Positions 1-12,000 of a stretch of DNA of 64,000 nucleotides are shown in pieces. Made by a program: the position numbers and the translations under genes. Position 1 is the stretch's first letter. Every line of letters begins with the position of its first letter. Source of the DNA: Sipunculus nudus (lineage: Eukaryota > Annelida > Sipuncula > Golfingiida > Sipunculidae); contig CM049309.1 of NCBI GenBank assembly GCA_026874595.1, forward strand, positions 14,622,576 to 14,686,575. The letters are read 5' to 3'. The notes beneath the pieces are model-generated. The model saw only the letters and a list, made by a program, of their open reading frames with translations, had not been told where the DNA came from and ran no database searches.

Positions 1-1144
1 GAACGAACGTGGCTGCATGCGGCGGAACTATGCTGAAAACAAAGTAAATATATATCCACATAACTCTGCTTTGCCGGATACAAGTAATATTAAAACATCA
101 GTTTTTGTTAGGATCACTGTTGCACGGTATCAATATTCATAAGAGGAAAAGCAAAATACGTGTAAATTAAATGCAGACAAACATGATTTAAGGTTTATAG
201 ATATTATAGGTCATAAGATACTTGTAATCATTAATTTTTTGCTCTCTGTTCGCTTGTGCAATCGATAAAAAGTACATGTAATTTTTGTTTGTCCTATATA
301 TATACAAGCCACCGAAATAAGCCCACGTGCTTGTAAATATATAAAATTTATACTTATTGCCATGTCAGTTTGCTGTTGAAATAATAAAACTCCCGTATGT
401 GGGTATAAAGACATGCGGGCCCCGCGTGTGACGCAGAGCTATTATATACAGAGATTTTCCATGTTTGTTATATAACGACGGTCTCATATATTAACTCTAA
501 GTGGGGATCCATATGTTTGAGTCCTTTTAATCTGCAGTCTCACTAAAATATCTGTATGTTCGCATTTCTCCCGATCCTGCAATCCATGTGAACGAAATTA
601 AATGAAAATACTCTTCCAAAACAGTTTTTGGCCATTTTCTCAAAGCAATAATTTAACAGACTGCACTGTCTTCAGAGCCGTTTGGGCGATATTTCTCAAA
701 AGGCACAAAATGTAAAGTTTTCAAATGTTGCATAAACATTTGTTGACATGTATTCTTAAATGCGTTTATTTCCTTTTTTCGGTATCTTTTATATAGTTTA
801 TAATGATATAAATATAAAATAAAAACGCCTGGAGATATTTGTAAGTACTTTCATATGATACTATTTTTATGTACATACCATTTGCCAAATGTGAGATATA
901 TCGCGTTTAAAAATATTTAAAAATGATTTAAAGTTTAAATTCTTTAACAAATAAAAAACTGGAACACTATTCATGTATATTTCATCTGAAGGAGATTATT
1001 CTAAGGATTCCAAATATGTATAAATCATTGTGGCTAAAATTCATTTTATATGGATTGTAAACCTTATTAATTCTAGTGTTTCGATGATGTATATATGAGA
1101 CTGAGTGATCAGTTATTTACTCATGGTCAAAAAGTGGTGTTTAC
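1..1144. other. AT-rich upstream flank, no gene seen
   Basis: Low-GC sequence without a convincing exon, RNA gene or repeat structure. Short open frames on either strand have no splice context or coding-like composition. It is best read as intergenic or as part of an intron of an unseen gene to the left. Confidence 0.5.
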
Positions 1145-1712
1145 CAGGGGCGTAACCAGACCTGACCGTCCAGGGGTACAAGACACAAGAGGTATCCCGA
1201 CTCTGTACCAATTGAGCGCAAGACGAAGTCCACTGCGTGTGTCTTATAGGATTCTTACACATGACACAGGGTAAAACTTTGGCATTATGAACCCCTGGGG
1301 TAATATGGAACCCTATACGCAGTTCTGCTTACAAGTAGAAAAAAATTATAGCCCTCTCAATATTTTTACTTGCTGTTTTCTATTTGTCAACATGTAGTTC
1401 AAATATAGGCAGTACAGTAATCAGTGGCTAGGGTATAAGAATCAGTCTTAAAAGATGCATCTTAATTTGAAAGTTGAATAAAAAAAATGCAAAAATTTAG
1501 CTTGATCTAACATTAGGATTCAACATTATGTTATTAAATGTCCAATTGTTATGATGTGGTCCAAATTTTAAAATAGTAATAAAAAATCTACTTGTATAAA
1601 GTAACTGTATAATATAGTAATTTATAGCCACACGTCCAATTTTGTTGGAAGTCATGCATGTCAAGTGCAAATGTCAAGTTGGAGTAATATGGCTCCCTCC
1701 CATTTGCATTCT

Positions 1713-1715
<3 letters not shown>

Positions 1716-1746
<31 letters not shown>
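1716..1746. repeat. (AT)n microsatellite
   Basis: An uninterrupted AT dinucleotide run of about 31 bp. Confidence 0.95.
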
Positions 1747-1748
<2 letters not shown>

Positions 1749-2024
1749 TAAATGCAATGTAATGGAAAATCAAATTATGAAAATTACAATATTTTAGTGT
1801 ATTTTATCATTTCAGCATCAGTTTGAATATATTTAACAATAAAACACAATTTTTTTGTCCCTGGTCGAAATTTAACAGCTCTGCCAGAAAGTCCATTGAA
1901 AAGTACAGGGATTCATAATGCATGCCCTAGTGTTTGGAAAATATGGGTCCCTCTGACTAACTGCCTATTATGCCAATTTACATTAAAAGTGTCAATGGCA
2001 TTTTAAGTTTTTACTTTTCATTAG

Positions 2025-2218
2025 GCTCACAGACTTGTAGTTGCATACCCAGTGACGTAAGTATCATGCAATGTACAACCGAAGATGTGTGTTACAGTCA
2101 ATCGGGCCACAAACAATGCAATCCAGGTCAAAAGTCTAAGATTATGTTGCTTGATGATGGTACCATAAATGAACCAAACCTAATTATTTCTAGTTTCTCT
2201 GAACAGCAGTTTGCCTAA
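2025..2218 (+). CDS. candidate terminal exon, cysteine-containing, unidentified
   Basis: After a good acceptor (TTTTTACTTTTCATTAG ending at 2024) the frame is open for 64 codons to a TAA at 2216-2218. It has several cysteines early (TCSC, MQC, EDVC, KQC) and an acidic/polar tail ending EQQFA. Composition is less AT-skewed than the surroundings. No family is recognised and no upstream partner exon was found. A strong donor-like sequence (GTAAGTAT) at 2057-2064 inside the frame means the true exon could be shorter. It lies between the inverted ends of the hAT-like element, so it may be transposon-derived or fortuitous. Confidence 0.25.
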
Positions 2219-2355
2219 AGATTTGTTTTAACTTAAGTTTTTTTTAAGTATTTTTGTTTCCCACTTCTTTATAAGTATTAATAACAAAAGTAGTAATGTA
2301 CGTAGGCCTACCAGGCCACCACCACTATTTTTGTTAGTTAGATGAGTGGCTAGGT

Positions 2356-2575
2356 GTTGTTTTTTTCTTTCCTAAGCCTCTTCATATTTTCATTAGCTTC
2401 ATTTTGGCTCCTTTCTCAGCCTTTTTCCTTTCTTCTCTTCTTCTTCCATTTCTCCTTTTTCTTTTCCTTTTCTTCCCCTTCTTTTTCTTCTTTCTTTTTC
2501 TCTTCTTCCCTTTTCCCCCTCTTTCCTTTCTTTCCTTCCTTTTTTCCCTTCCAGATTTTTTTGCCCCCTTCCCGT
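2356..2575. repeat. polypyrimidine (CT-rich) low-complexity tract
   Basis: About 220 bp almost entirely C and T on the + strand. It produces spurious Phe/Ser/Leu-rich frames on this strand and Lys/Arg/Glu-rich frames on the other. It lies inside the right part of the hAT-like element. Confidence 0.9.
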
Positions 2576-2589
2576 TTTTGGGGGACCGG

Positions 2590-2642
2590 GGTGCCCGGGG
2601 GGGGGGGGGCTTCCCCCTCCCCTCCCCCCCCCCCCCGGGCCA
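2590..2642. repeat. G-run / C-run palindrome
   Basis: CCCGGGG followed by a long G run is mirrored about 30 bp later by a long C run and CCCGGG. It can fold as a very GC-rich hairpin, and the G run could take part in a quadruplex. It is subterminal in the hAT-like element. Run lengths may be unreliable in assembly. Confidence 0.7.
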
Positions 2643-2662
2643 TCCCATTGGTTACGCCACTG

Positions 2663-2986
2663 AGGTCTCCTCTATGAAATGCATAAATCATTCCAGAAAT
2701 ACAGTAACAACTTTTCCATTGGTAACTGTATAAACAGGGGCCAACTGCAGGTTAGAATTTTCCCAGATATGTCGTACAATTTTCTATCAGCTGAATTGAT
2801 TGACATAAATGCAGTTTTAAAAAGGCGGGAGAAACGCATGAGGGTAACAGAGACTTCTGCGGACACCTGTTTATGTGTAATAGAGACTTCCAGCCAATAC
2901 CTGGGTGACATGTGTATTCAATCGAAGTGCGGATCAACCATTTGGCGCTTTGATTGAATGAAAACTGCTGCATACATAAAGTGAAG
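2663..2986 (+). promoter_or_regulatory. probable TXNDC12 promoter and 5' UTR
   Basis: This is the non-repeat segment between the hAT-like element and the TXNDC12 start codon. It contains a CCAAT box at 2894-2898, a GGCGGGAG motif (E2F/Sp1-like) near 2824, and an imperfect inverted repeat, ATTCAATCGAAG (2916-2927) against CTTTGATTGAAT (2948-2959). The transcription start cannot be placed from sequence alone, and no clear TATA box is visible. Location and motifs are observed; the promoter role is inferred from position. Confidence 0.4.
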
Positions 2987-3068
2987 ATGGCCACGACATC
3001 CTTAATCGCTCTTTTATGCGTCTTTGGTCAGTTTGTTGGCCAGGTTGTGTCTAGCGGGCTAGCAAGAG
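2987..3068 (+). CDS. TXNDC12: TXNDC12 exon 1 (start codon, signal peptide)
   Basis: ATG at 2987 opens 27 codons plus one base. The peptide is a typical signal sequence with a hydrophobic core LIALLCVFGQFVG, then VVSSGLA where cleavage is plausible. The donor is AGAG|GTAGGA at 3069. The first base of the split Gly codon is contributed here. Confidence 0.9.
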
Positions 3069-6000
3069 GTAGGATTTATTTGCAAGGTTTTAAATATTGA
3101 GAGTTGAATCTAGATTTAAATTATTTTGCGGTTTTGACAGATTTAATAATGGTGTCAGCTAATATGGCTTTGAATCAGTGATGCCATTTAGAAAAGCTTA
3201 ATGCAATAAATCAGTCTTTGCACCATTGTTCTCTGCACATCATATATTAAATAATTACAGACTGAAAAAAATCAAATTGTTAAAAAACACCACTCCAGTC
3301 CTGAAATAAATTGCAATCTGATGTTGGCATATGATATGGTTCACAATATAATTCATAAATTATCTTTAATGTTTCTTATATACCTTGGTATCAGATAACT
3401 AATTAATGTGTCTTAATCCAAGGTTTAGTTTTGATTTGATTTCTCAATAAGGTACCCAGCAGTGTAAGAATTCTGTATCATCTTTTATCAGCAAGCAATG
3501 CATCTTTACAGGAATTTTTATATGATATTGATAATATATGATCAGTATATATTAGCTGTTCATTTTTATCTTATATTTGATTGAGCCATTGTATTTTGTA
3601 TAATGCTTATTTCAACGAAGCCTTTAGAATGTGTTTTACCTTCTTTTAAATAAATGATTTTTCCTGGTGACCTCAACAAGAAAATATTTTATAGGTTTCA
3701 ATGAGAGAATACAGTGGCTTAATTTAGAAGATGGACTTGCTGCAGGGAAAGCAGAGTAAGTTATTATATATTTAACCGGTTTGTTATAATTAATTAATTA
3801 ATTTATCAATGATATTATAAGAACTCATAGGTTTGGGACCAGAAACGTCTATTTTTGTGGGCTTCTGATCCAAACAGTTGGTCACAGACAGACCTCTGTA
3901 TATTTCAAATACTGGCCTTTTAACAGAGAGACTTGATCAGATTAGATGAAGCCGCAAGAACCAGTGGCTGATCTAACTTGATTGTACACATGTAAACAGA
4001 ATTATGAGAAATCGAAATTATTTCTTCTCCTTATATCTAACCCTACCTGTGTTTTCCAAACTGACCAAAAATTCTGGACTATCAGTGTCAGTATCAATCT
4101 ATTTTGAGCACACACCAGAGGGAAATAAAACAGAATTGCACAGATAATGCTTTTCCAATCAGATGACATTTAAACTGTTAAAATGTGCTTATTAACAGTG
4201 CTCGCATAGTCAATTCTAGTGTCAATACTTCATGCAATATTTATTTAGTTAAGGTCCTTTTTTTGAACATCATGACCCATGAACCACGCAAGTAAAATTA
4301 AAATTTTAAATTTTTAATATTACAACATATTGATCGATTGATCTTAAATAATCTGGAACTAACAATTAACTGCTTTGGAAGTACATGTACATAAGTTTGT
4401 TGAAGACACGTGTGTGAGATTATCACTGTATGTATCTTTAGAGATATACTTCATATTCAGAGATATAATTGAGGTTATTTGTTTATTTTTTCAGCAATAA
4501 ACCAGTTTTTCTGCTGTTTCACAAGTCCTGGTGTGGTGCATGCAAAGGTAAGCTGAAGAAGCAGGCTTCATTCATTAAAATAAAAGAAATAAAAGATGTC
4601 TCAAACTGGTAAATTTCACAGATATAACATTCATACTTTTTGCATTTTTTTTAATTTTGGGACGTGTTACATACAGATACAGTCAATGGTAAATAATTGT
4701 TAACTGTTAAACTTTATTAGTGTAAATGTGTTCCCAATGCAAAGTGTGTCTTGGCTTGATAAAATTATAAGATTATAAAACTTTTTAAACTTAACTGTTA
4801 CTCACTGTGATAGCTAAAGCACATGATCTCATGAGGTTTATTTCTGTCCCAGACATCCCACCGTACATGATGCCATGGAAACTCCCAATATTTCATGAAT
4901 CAGGTTAATGTTTTAAGGTGTTAGAAAAATGCTTACATTTGGCAAGTAAAGTTGTCTATATAGTTTATAAAGCAGGGCACAGATTTAGTACAAGGAATAA
5001 CACAGGTGTTTAGACTTGATAAAACATAAATCAGCTGACCAGCTGTGGTTTCTTAAATCCCATCCTTGGCCTCGCTTATCATACCTTTATCACACTGGCA
5101 AGGTGAACACTTGTCCCTGAAAAACTTGAACATCCAATAAATAAAAAATCAAGAATTTAAGTGCATAAGTTACTATGTATTTTCTCATATAACTACTAAA
5201 TGATAATTAGACAATGCTGGTATTGTTTTGCCTTTGGCACATTACATATATAAGACCTTCCTTTGAGCGACTGTCAGTTACGCAACTTTCAGATAAGCAA
5301 CTTTCATATGCATGGTATTCCTTATGGGTAACCTGCCATTAAGCGACAGTATATAATAAAGAAATACAGACTTGAATTTTGTTCTAGTCATAGTTATATA
5401 GGATGAATTTGTGATAGGACCATTTGGATGTAACAGTTATTGATTATTATTGGATGGAAGAGTAACAGGATGCAAAAATATGATGTTATAGCAATAGGAT
5501 GGATAAAATAGATTACTAATACAATTAATAGTAGTATGTAATAGGATGAAAAAGTAATAAGATTGAAAAGTAATAGCATGAATACCAATTGGATATAATA
5601 ATAACAATGAAAAGGATGCAATACAAGTAGGATGTAATATAAAGGAAGATTATAAGATGTGATAATAAGGATTTACCAATCATAGGATGGAACAGTAACA
5701 GGATAATATGAATAAAATGGAAATCCTAGAATTGAATGGAAATAAGTTTTCTTTAAATTCTTGAATTAGAATTGAAAAAAAAGACTGAATAGTCTCAGTG
5801 TAATCAAACCTGTGATATTTTTAGATTGAGTAGAAGTTAGGAAAATTAGCATCTAACCTGTATGATCAATGGATATATGTTGATTACCTAATGATTTTAA
5901 TTTTGTTGGCAATATTTAATCGTATACTGCAAATTCTGCAGGAAGATAATTTTCAAATATCCTCCATTATCTCGACCTCTGAGAAAATTAATTATTTTTA

Positions 6001-9000
6001 AGTGGTTGCCAAATTAGAATAAATACGGTAATATGATCTTTTATTGCAGCACTGAAGCCCAAATTTGAAGCTTCTCAGGAAATTGAAGATCTGAGTCATA
6101 ATTTTGTCATGGTTAATATAGCGGTAAGGAATTAATTGTATTAATATGTATTTATAAAAGATGTAAAAAACATTATGGTAACTTTAAATTATACCAACTT
6201 TTAAATTAATGATTTTAATTATATTAATTATCTAATAGAATGTAGCATGACAATTTTTTTTCTCTGTACATGAAAAAATATGTGATTCTTTGCTTGGATA
6301 TCATAAAACTGTATTTTGTTTTATTTTATGACATTTTAAGAATAAGAGAGAGAGATATGTTCTAGGACAATTGGATATCCACAGGGGCGATACCCCTATC
6401 AAGGTGACAAATATGACTGAATCTGGATCAATGGTGAGATATATTTTCTCTGATGATCAGACCAGTCTGAATAAATTAGCCCAGCAAAATGAGGGGCATC
6501 TTAGATATAGCAATGGGCTTCTGTCAGTCCTCTGGTGTGGTTATTTCCCCTTAACTCTGCACAAATCATAATTTTATCTGCCAAAACAAAGTTACTATGT
6601 TTACAAAGGATACTATGTTTTTTACTGGGTTCTGCTGCCGCAACCACCTTGTTCGTTTCCAGAATAGTGCTCATTAAACCACTAGACAGAGTTTTAGTGA
6701 ACCTGTGAGCTTATGCGATGGTGTGGCGTTGGCTGTCATCCATAGTCAGTCATCCGTCGTCTGTACGTAAACCCATACTATCTTGAAAACGGCAAGAGTT
6801 AGTATTAGAAAATTTATGCAAAAAATTACATCTTAAAAACTCTTATCAGATTTTGTTATTTTTTGGCTAACTGCATTTTCTTAGATTTTATAGGGAAAAA
6901 GCTAAAATAGCTGTAAAAATCTTCTTCTCCGAAATGGTTCAGACAAATTGTCCAATATTATACATAAATGATTCTTGGAACAATGTCTCTCAAGTTTGTT
7001 TGAATGGTTTAAGTTTGTTGATTTTGGGCCAAGTTACAGGAAGATGAACTTAGTCATCTGTCCAGAAAGCATACTGAAATTACAATCTCAGAAACAGCTG
7101 GAGCTATCATCACCAAATTTTATGCCAATGTTGGTCACATGAGTCATATCTGAAATTGAGGTATTGGTGGCGCCACCTGCATCAGTCTTTATTGTACGGG
7201 GTCATCAGTGTCCGTATCATACTGAGGGCTACAAAAAACTTCTTTCCTGAAACCATATGGCCAAATTGTTTATTATTGCACAGAAATGATCCTAGGGTAG
7301 TGCTTTCTGAAATTTGTTCAAATGGTCTCAGTTCAGTGACTTTTGGCTGAGTTATGGGAAGCTGAATTTAGTCATATGCCATAACAGCCCATTTGAGCTC
7401 AGTGGCTACAAAGATCTTCTTCTCAAAAACCACTGGGCCAAATTCTTAAATCTCACACATTAAATTATCCTAAGATGTTGATAATTCAAGTTTGTTCTAA
7501 TGGTTTTGGTTCAGTGATTTTTGGCTGAGTTATGGGGAGCTTAACTTAGCCATTTTGCTGTATTTTCCTATATGAGTAATAAACCTTCAAAACGTTTTTC
7601 TACTGACACCACTGAGGCCGATTTGTTAAATATTTTACAAGAATAATCCCCTGAATAATTCTAATAATAATTGCATGTGATCACCTCATTAGTATCATGT
7701 GATCACGTCATGGGTGTCATGCTCCTCAGGGCTGCATGTGGAGCCAAGCAGTAAGCTTATGCCATTGTGTAGCGACTATTTCAGATTTGGCAACAGGCCA
7801 AAGGTCAGTCTGGATCTATCTATAGCTTTGGCAGACTGCCAACTGTATCAGATTAGGCAACAGGTCAAGAGTTCACTCAGTGCAGCTAGGTATAGGTCAG
7901 CAGTTCACTCAGTGCAGTAGCTGCATTCTATTTATAGCTTTGGCAGACTGCCAACTGTGTCGGATTATGCAACAGGTCAAGAGTTCACTCAGTGCAGCCA
8001 GGTACAGGTCAAATGTTCATTCAGTCTAGCCAGGTGAAGGTCATAGTTAACCTCAGTGCAGTAGCCTGAGTCAGCAAATTTGTCACAGTTCACTCAGGGC
8101 AACTGCCTATCTCACCTAAGCCTGGTCAGACCTGTGCATCAGACTCAGGGTAAGTTTGATGTATTGTCCTAATATTTTTACCTGTCTATGTGTCTTTGAT
8201 GGCTTTTTTGTTCCCAAGAAATGTGTCGCCACCTACAATGACTTTTGCACAGTGTATATGCCTGCTTATTTCTACAGAGGAATCTGATATATCAGCCTGA
8301 ATTTCGGCATATTAATACATATCAAATAGCTATGTTGTATACAAGACTGGTGGTGCCACCTACAATCATTTTAGCATTGTGTGTGTCCCTGCTTATTTCT
8401 CAGGAGAGGTCGTCTATATCAATCCTAAATTGGGCATAAGTATATATCTCTGATAGCTTTGTTGTATACAAGACTGGTGGTGCCAGCTACAATCATTAGA
8501 ATTCCAGCAGTGATGTTTGTGTAATTGTTTCTTATTTAAAATGTTTAGTACTTGCATTGTTCATATACATGAAAAGTAATGGTCCAGCATTGAAGCAATA
8601 TACCTGGTTTATATCCTAATGACAGGTTCGCATTAGGCCTTTAGGCCTTGTTCTAAAACATGACCCTATTTTCGGGTCACATGTGATCTGGTGACAAACC
8701 ATTTTGCGCTGACTGCTGACCTTTCCTCTCCGCAGTGCGTCCATCTGTTTGTCTGTTTCCACACATATCTTCGAACTGGTTTGACAAATTGTGCTGACAT
8801 TTTGCACAAGTTTAGCTATTGGATAACTTTATAACATTCACAAAAAAATGGTGGTGCCACCTGCAACCCTTTTTTAACATCGTCCATCTGTTCATTTGCC
8901 TTAGGTTAAAAAAATCTGCATATCTCTGCAGTGGTTTGACTTATCCACCTGAAATTTTGCATGTGTATACATCCTGAATAGCTTTCTTGATTTTATGACA

Positions 9001-12000
9001 GGGAGCGCCACCTACATTCACCTTCAGACTGCTATCCATGCTCTCCATGCTAATATCTAAGGACTGGTTTGAGGTATCCACCTGAAAATTTGCATGTGCA
9101 TAAGTCTGACATACTTCTTTGATGGTGTCGCCTGCAAACATTTTTGCACAGCATCTGTCTGTTTCCCTGCCACAGGATAAAATCACTCATATCTTGGCAG
9201 TGGTTTGAGTTTTCTGCCAAAAATTTTGCATGTATATATATCTTACTCATATTTATTTCAGGTAGCGCCACCTACATAAATGTATACGCTGAAGATGTCC
9301 ATGCTAATATCTCACGACTGGTGAGACCTACTGGCCTGGGATATTGCATGTTTATAAATCTCACATATTACTCTTCATCATATGCAAAACTGGTTGTGTC
9401 ACCTGCAACCATTTTTGCACAACGTTAGTCTGTTTGTCTGCCTTAGGTTAAAATCACTCTTATCTTGGCATTGGTTTAACTAATCTGCCTTTAATTGTGC
9501 ATTTATATTCATCTTGGGTAGCTATCTCAAATTTATGGCAGGTGGCGCCACCTACATTTATGTTTACACTGCAGACATCCATGCTAATATCTCAGGACTG
9601 GTAAGATGCATCTAAATGTATATAAAAATATATATGTTAACTATTACAGGATGAGGAAGATCCAGAGGATAAAAAGTTTGCTCCTGATGGAGCTTACATT
9701 CCACGTGTGCTGATACTTGGTGAGTAAATGGTATTATATGCTGATTTGGCAGTTCAGCTGTGGTGATTGATTAACGTGTGTGGCTGTGATTTAATATTTG
9801 GAAATAAGATGAGTAATGAGTGAATTATTTACATATATGGATGTGATTGATCATTTTGTGGGCAGTAAATTTATGGTTAACAAGTATGGAATAAATTATT
9901 TGTGTACTAGGAAAAGATTTATGATTAAGTTAACATGGGGAAGTTATTTTTTTGTGTTTATTGACACTAAATATTTAATATATATGTAGTGAATGATTAA
10001 CCTTTCAAAAGTTAAGCTTACATTCCTTATGTATGGAATGCAGGAAGTGGAAAAGATTGCGAATGCATATCCATTAAAATGAAAACTTGTAGCGATTTTT
10101 GCCAGGTCCACATGGTATCCAGGGGCAACATATAGAAAACCTTGCACATGTCGTGCCAGTACACAAGAAGTTTCTCAACATGCATTCCTCAGCTGGATTC
10201 CGCATCAGGCAGTCAGCTCTCCGTACATAAGCAATCTTAGCCTAAATTGTTAAAATTTGAGGAGTCAATGAATTTGAGGAGTCAATGATTAAGATAAATG
10301 CAGTAAATGATAAAAAAGGAGAATTAATGATTGATGTTTATGAGTGGTGGTTAATCACTAACACAGGGGGAGTAAATGATTTACTTTTTAGAGTCAATTA
10401 TTTAACCAGCTTCTATGGCTGAGGGGTATTGCACACAACTCAAAGCCATTAATTCAAATTTCAGCCGTAATGGTGAGATTTTTTACATTCAACTTCCACC
10501 AAGGACAATCACTCTGCCGGGTTAATGGGAAGACCATGCCCAACAGCCAAGTTTCACTCACAAACAAGTGCACCTTTTGGGGATTCCTCGGGCCCATAGG
10601 TGCAGTAGTCACTGGCTCTGGTTCATACTAGGATATAACATGAGAGGAAGCCTGTGATACTGCCCTGTCAAGTAGTCTGGAACTGGAATGGAATTCTGCA
10701 GATGTTCATATACTTTTTTTCGTTTACACAGGCTTTTACCCCCAAGAAAAAAAATAAAAAAAAATTATTTACTGACAGAAAAATAGATAACATATTGTTA
10801 CTAAAAGATTACAGTTGGGGAGTAAATAAATAATTTGCAGGGAGTAAATGTAATATACTAGGGTAAATGATGAACATACAAGTAAATGATTAACATACAG
10901 GGAATAAATGATTAACATTAGGGGTAACTTATTTACATACAGGGGTTTAATGATCATCATGCAGGGAGTAAATTATGAACATTCAGAGAATAGATTTTTA
11001 ACATGCAGGGAGTAAAGTATTGACATTCAGGGAATAAATGATTAATATTTATTGGGAATAAATAATAAAAGTACAGGGATAAAATATTAACATACAGGGA
11101 GTTAACGATTAATGTATAGAAAAAAATGATTAACATGCTGGGAGCAAATGATAATAAAAAAGGGATAAATGATTAGCATGCAGGGGGCATATGATTAATA
11201 TACAGGGAATAAACGGTAACATATAGGGAGTAAATGATTAACATACACATCATACAGGAAATAAATGATTAACATATTTTGGGAATAAATGATAAATGAA
11301 CAGGGATCGAGTAATATATTAACATACAAGGAGTTACTGATATAAAACAGTAAATGGTTAACAAGTTTGAATTATTGTCATATTATGATTAATAATCACA
11401 TGTGTGTTGAGTAAATAATTTGAGGAGTAAATGATGAACACAGGTGACAAATGATTCACATATTCGGACAACTTATGTGTTAGGAGTAGCTGTGTGGGGT
11501 GTAAAAATTAACATGTTAGAAGTATTTGATAAATGTTATAGAGTAAATGAGCACTGTTTGGGAATTAGTAAATGATGATGTATGGTATCAATGTGCATTG
11601 AATAAAAGTCACACAATTTTTTATCCCTTGAGCAGAAGGGATGTTACAAAGTTAAACAGATAGATTTCCTCAAAATCATTTATTAAGCAAGTCTGCTAAA
11701 GCCACAATAAACAAATTAAGAGTAAAATGAATGTCCCAGTACTTCTGGTAGCAGTTATCTCATGTTCATGAATATATTTATAGGGGCTTATCCAGTGTCA
11801 GTCATATAAAAAGAATGTTAAATAATGATTAAATTTTGAATATTGCTTCTTGTTCTTTTCTTTAATAGGTATGTAAGAAGTAAATTTAAAAAGCGATAAA
11901 TTTATGACAGACATTTGCAATAGCATATTGAAGATCAATTCCAAAATGTACATTCTAGTTTTATTGCATGATACGGAATAACAAGGGCAGATCAAATATT

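Larger units (their letters stand above)
1145..2662. mobile_element. degenerate hAT-like DNA transposon (non-autonomous)
   Basis: The segment opens with CAGGGGCGTAACCAG at 1145-1159 and closes with the inverted counterpart TTGGTTACGCCACTG at 2648-2662. This is an inverted pair of about 15 bp with the CAG...CTG ends typical of hAT elements. Inside the right end are a long pyrimidine tract and a G-run/C-run palindrome. No transposase frame is recognisable. The expected 8-bp target duplication is not visible (GTGTTTAC on the left, AGGTCTCC on the right), so the copy is old or the ends belong to different insertions. It ends about 325 bp before the TXNDC12 start codon. Confidence 0.5.

Noticed and set aside
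2354-2733. Overlapping frames of about 90-109 codons on both strands
   Set aside because: They arise from the CT-rich tract and G/C runs. The predicted peptides are homopolymer-like (Phe/Ser/Leu or Lys/Arg/Glu) and not protein genes.
7800-8100. Short regularly repeated words (CAAGAGTTCACTCAGTGCAG), resembling a CRISPR array at a glance
   Set aside because: Spacing is irregular, the 'spacers' are themselves related, the genome is eukaryotic and no cas gene is present. It is an internal tandem repeat of element A/B.
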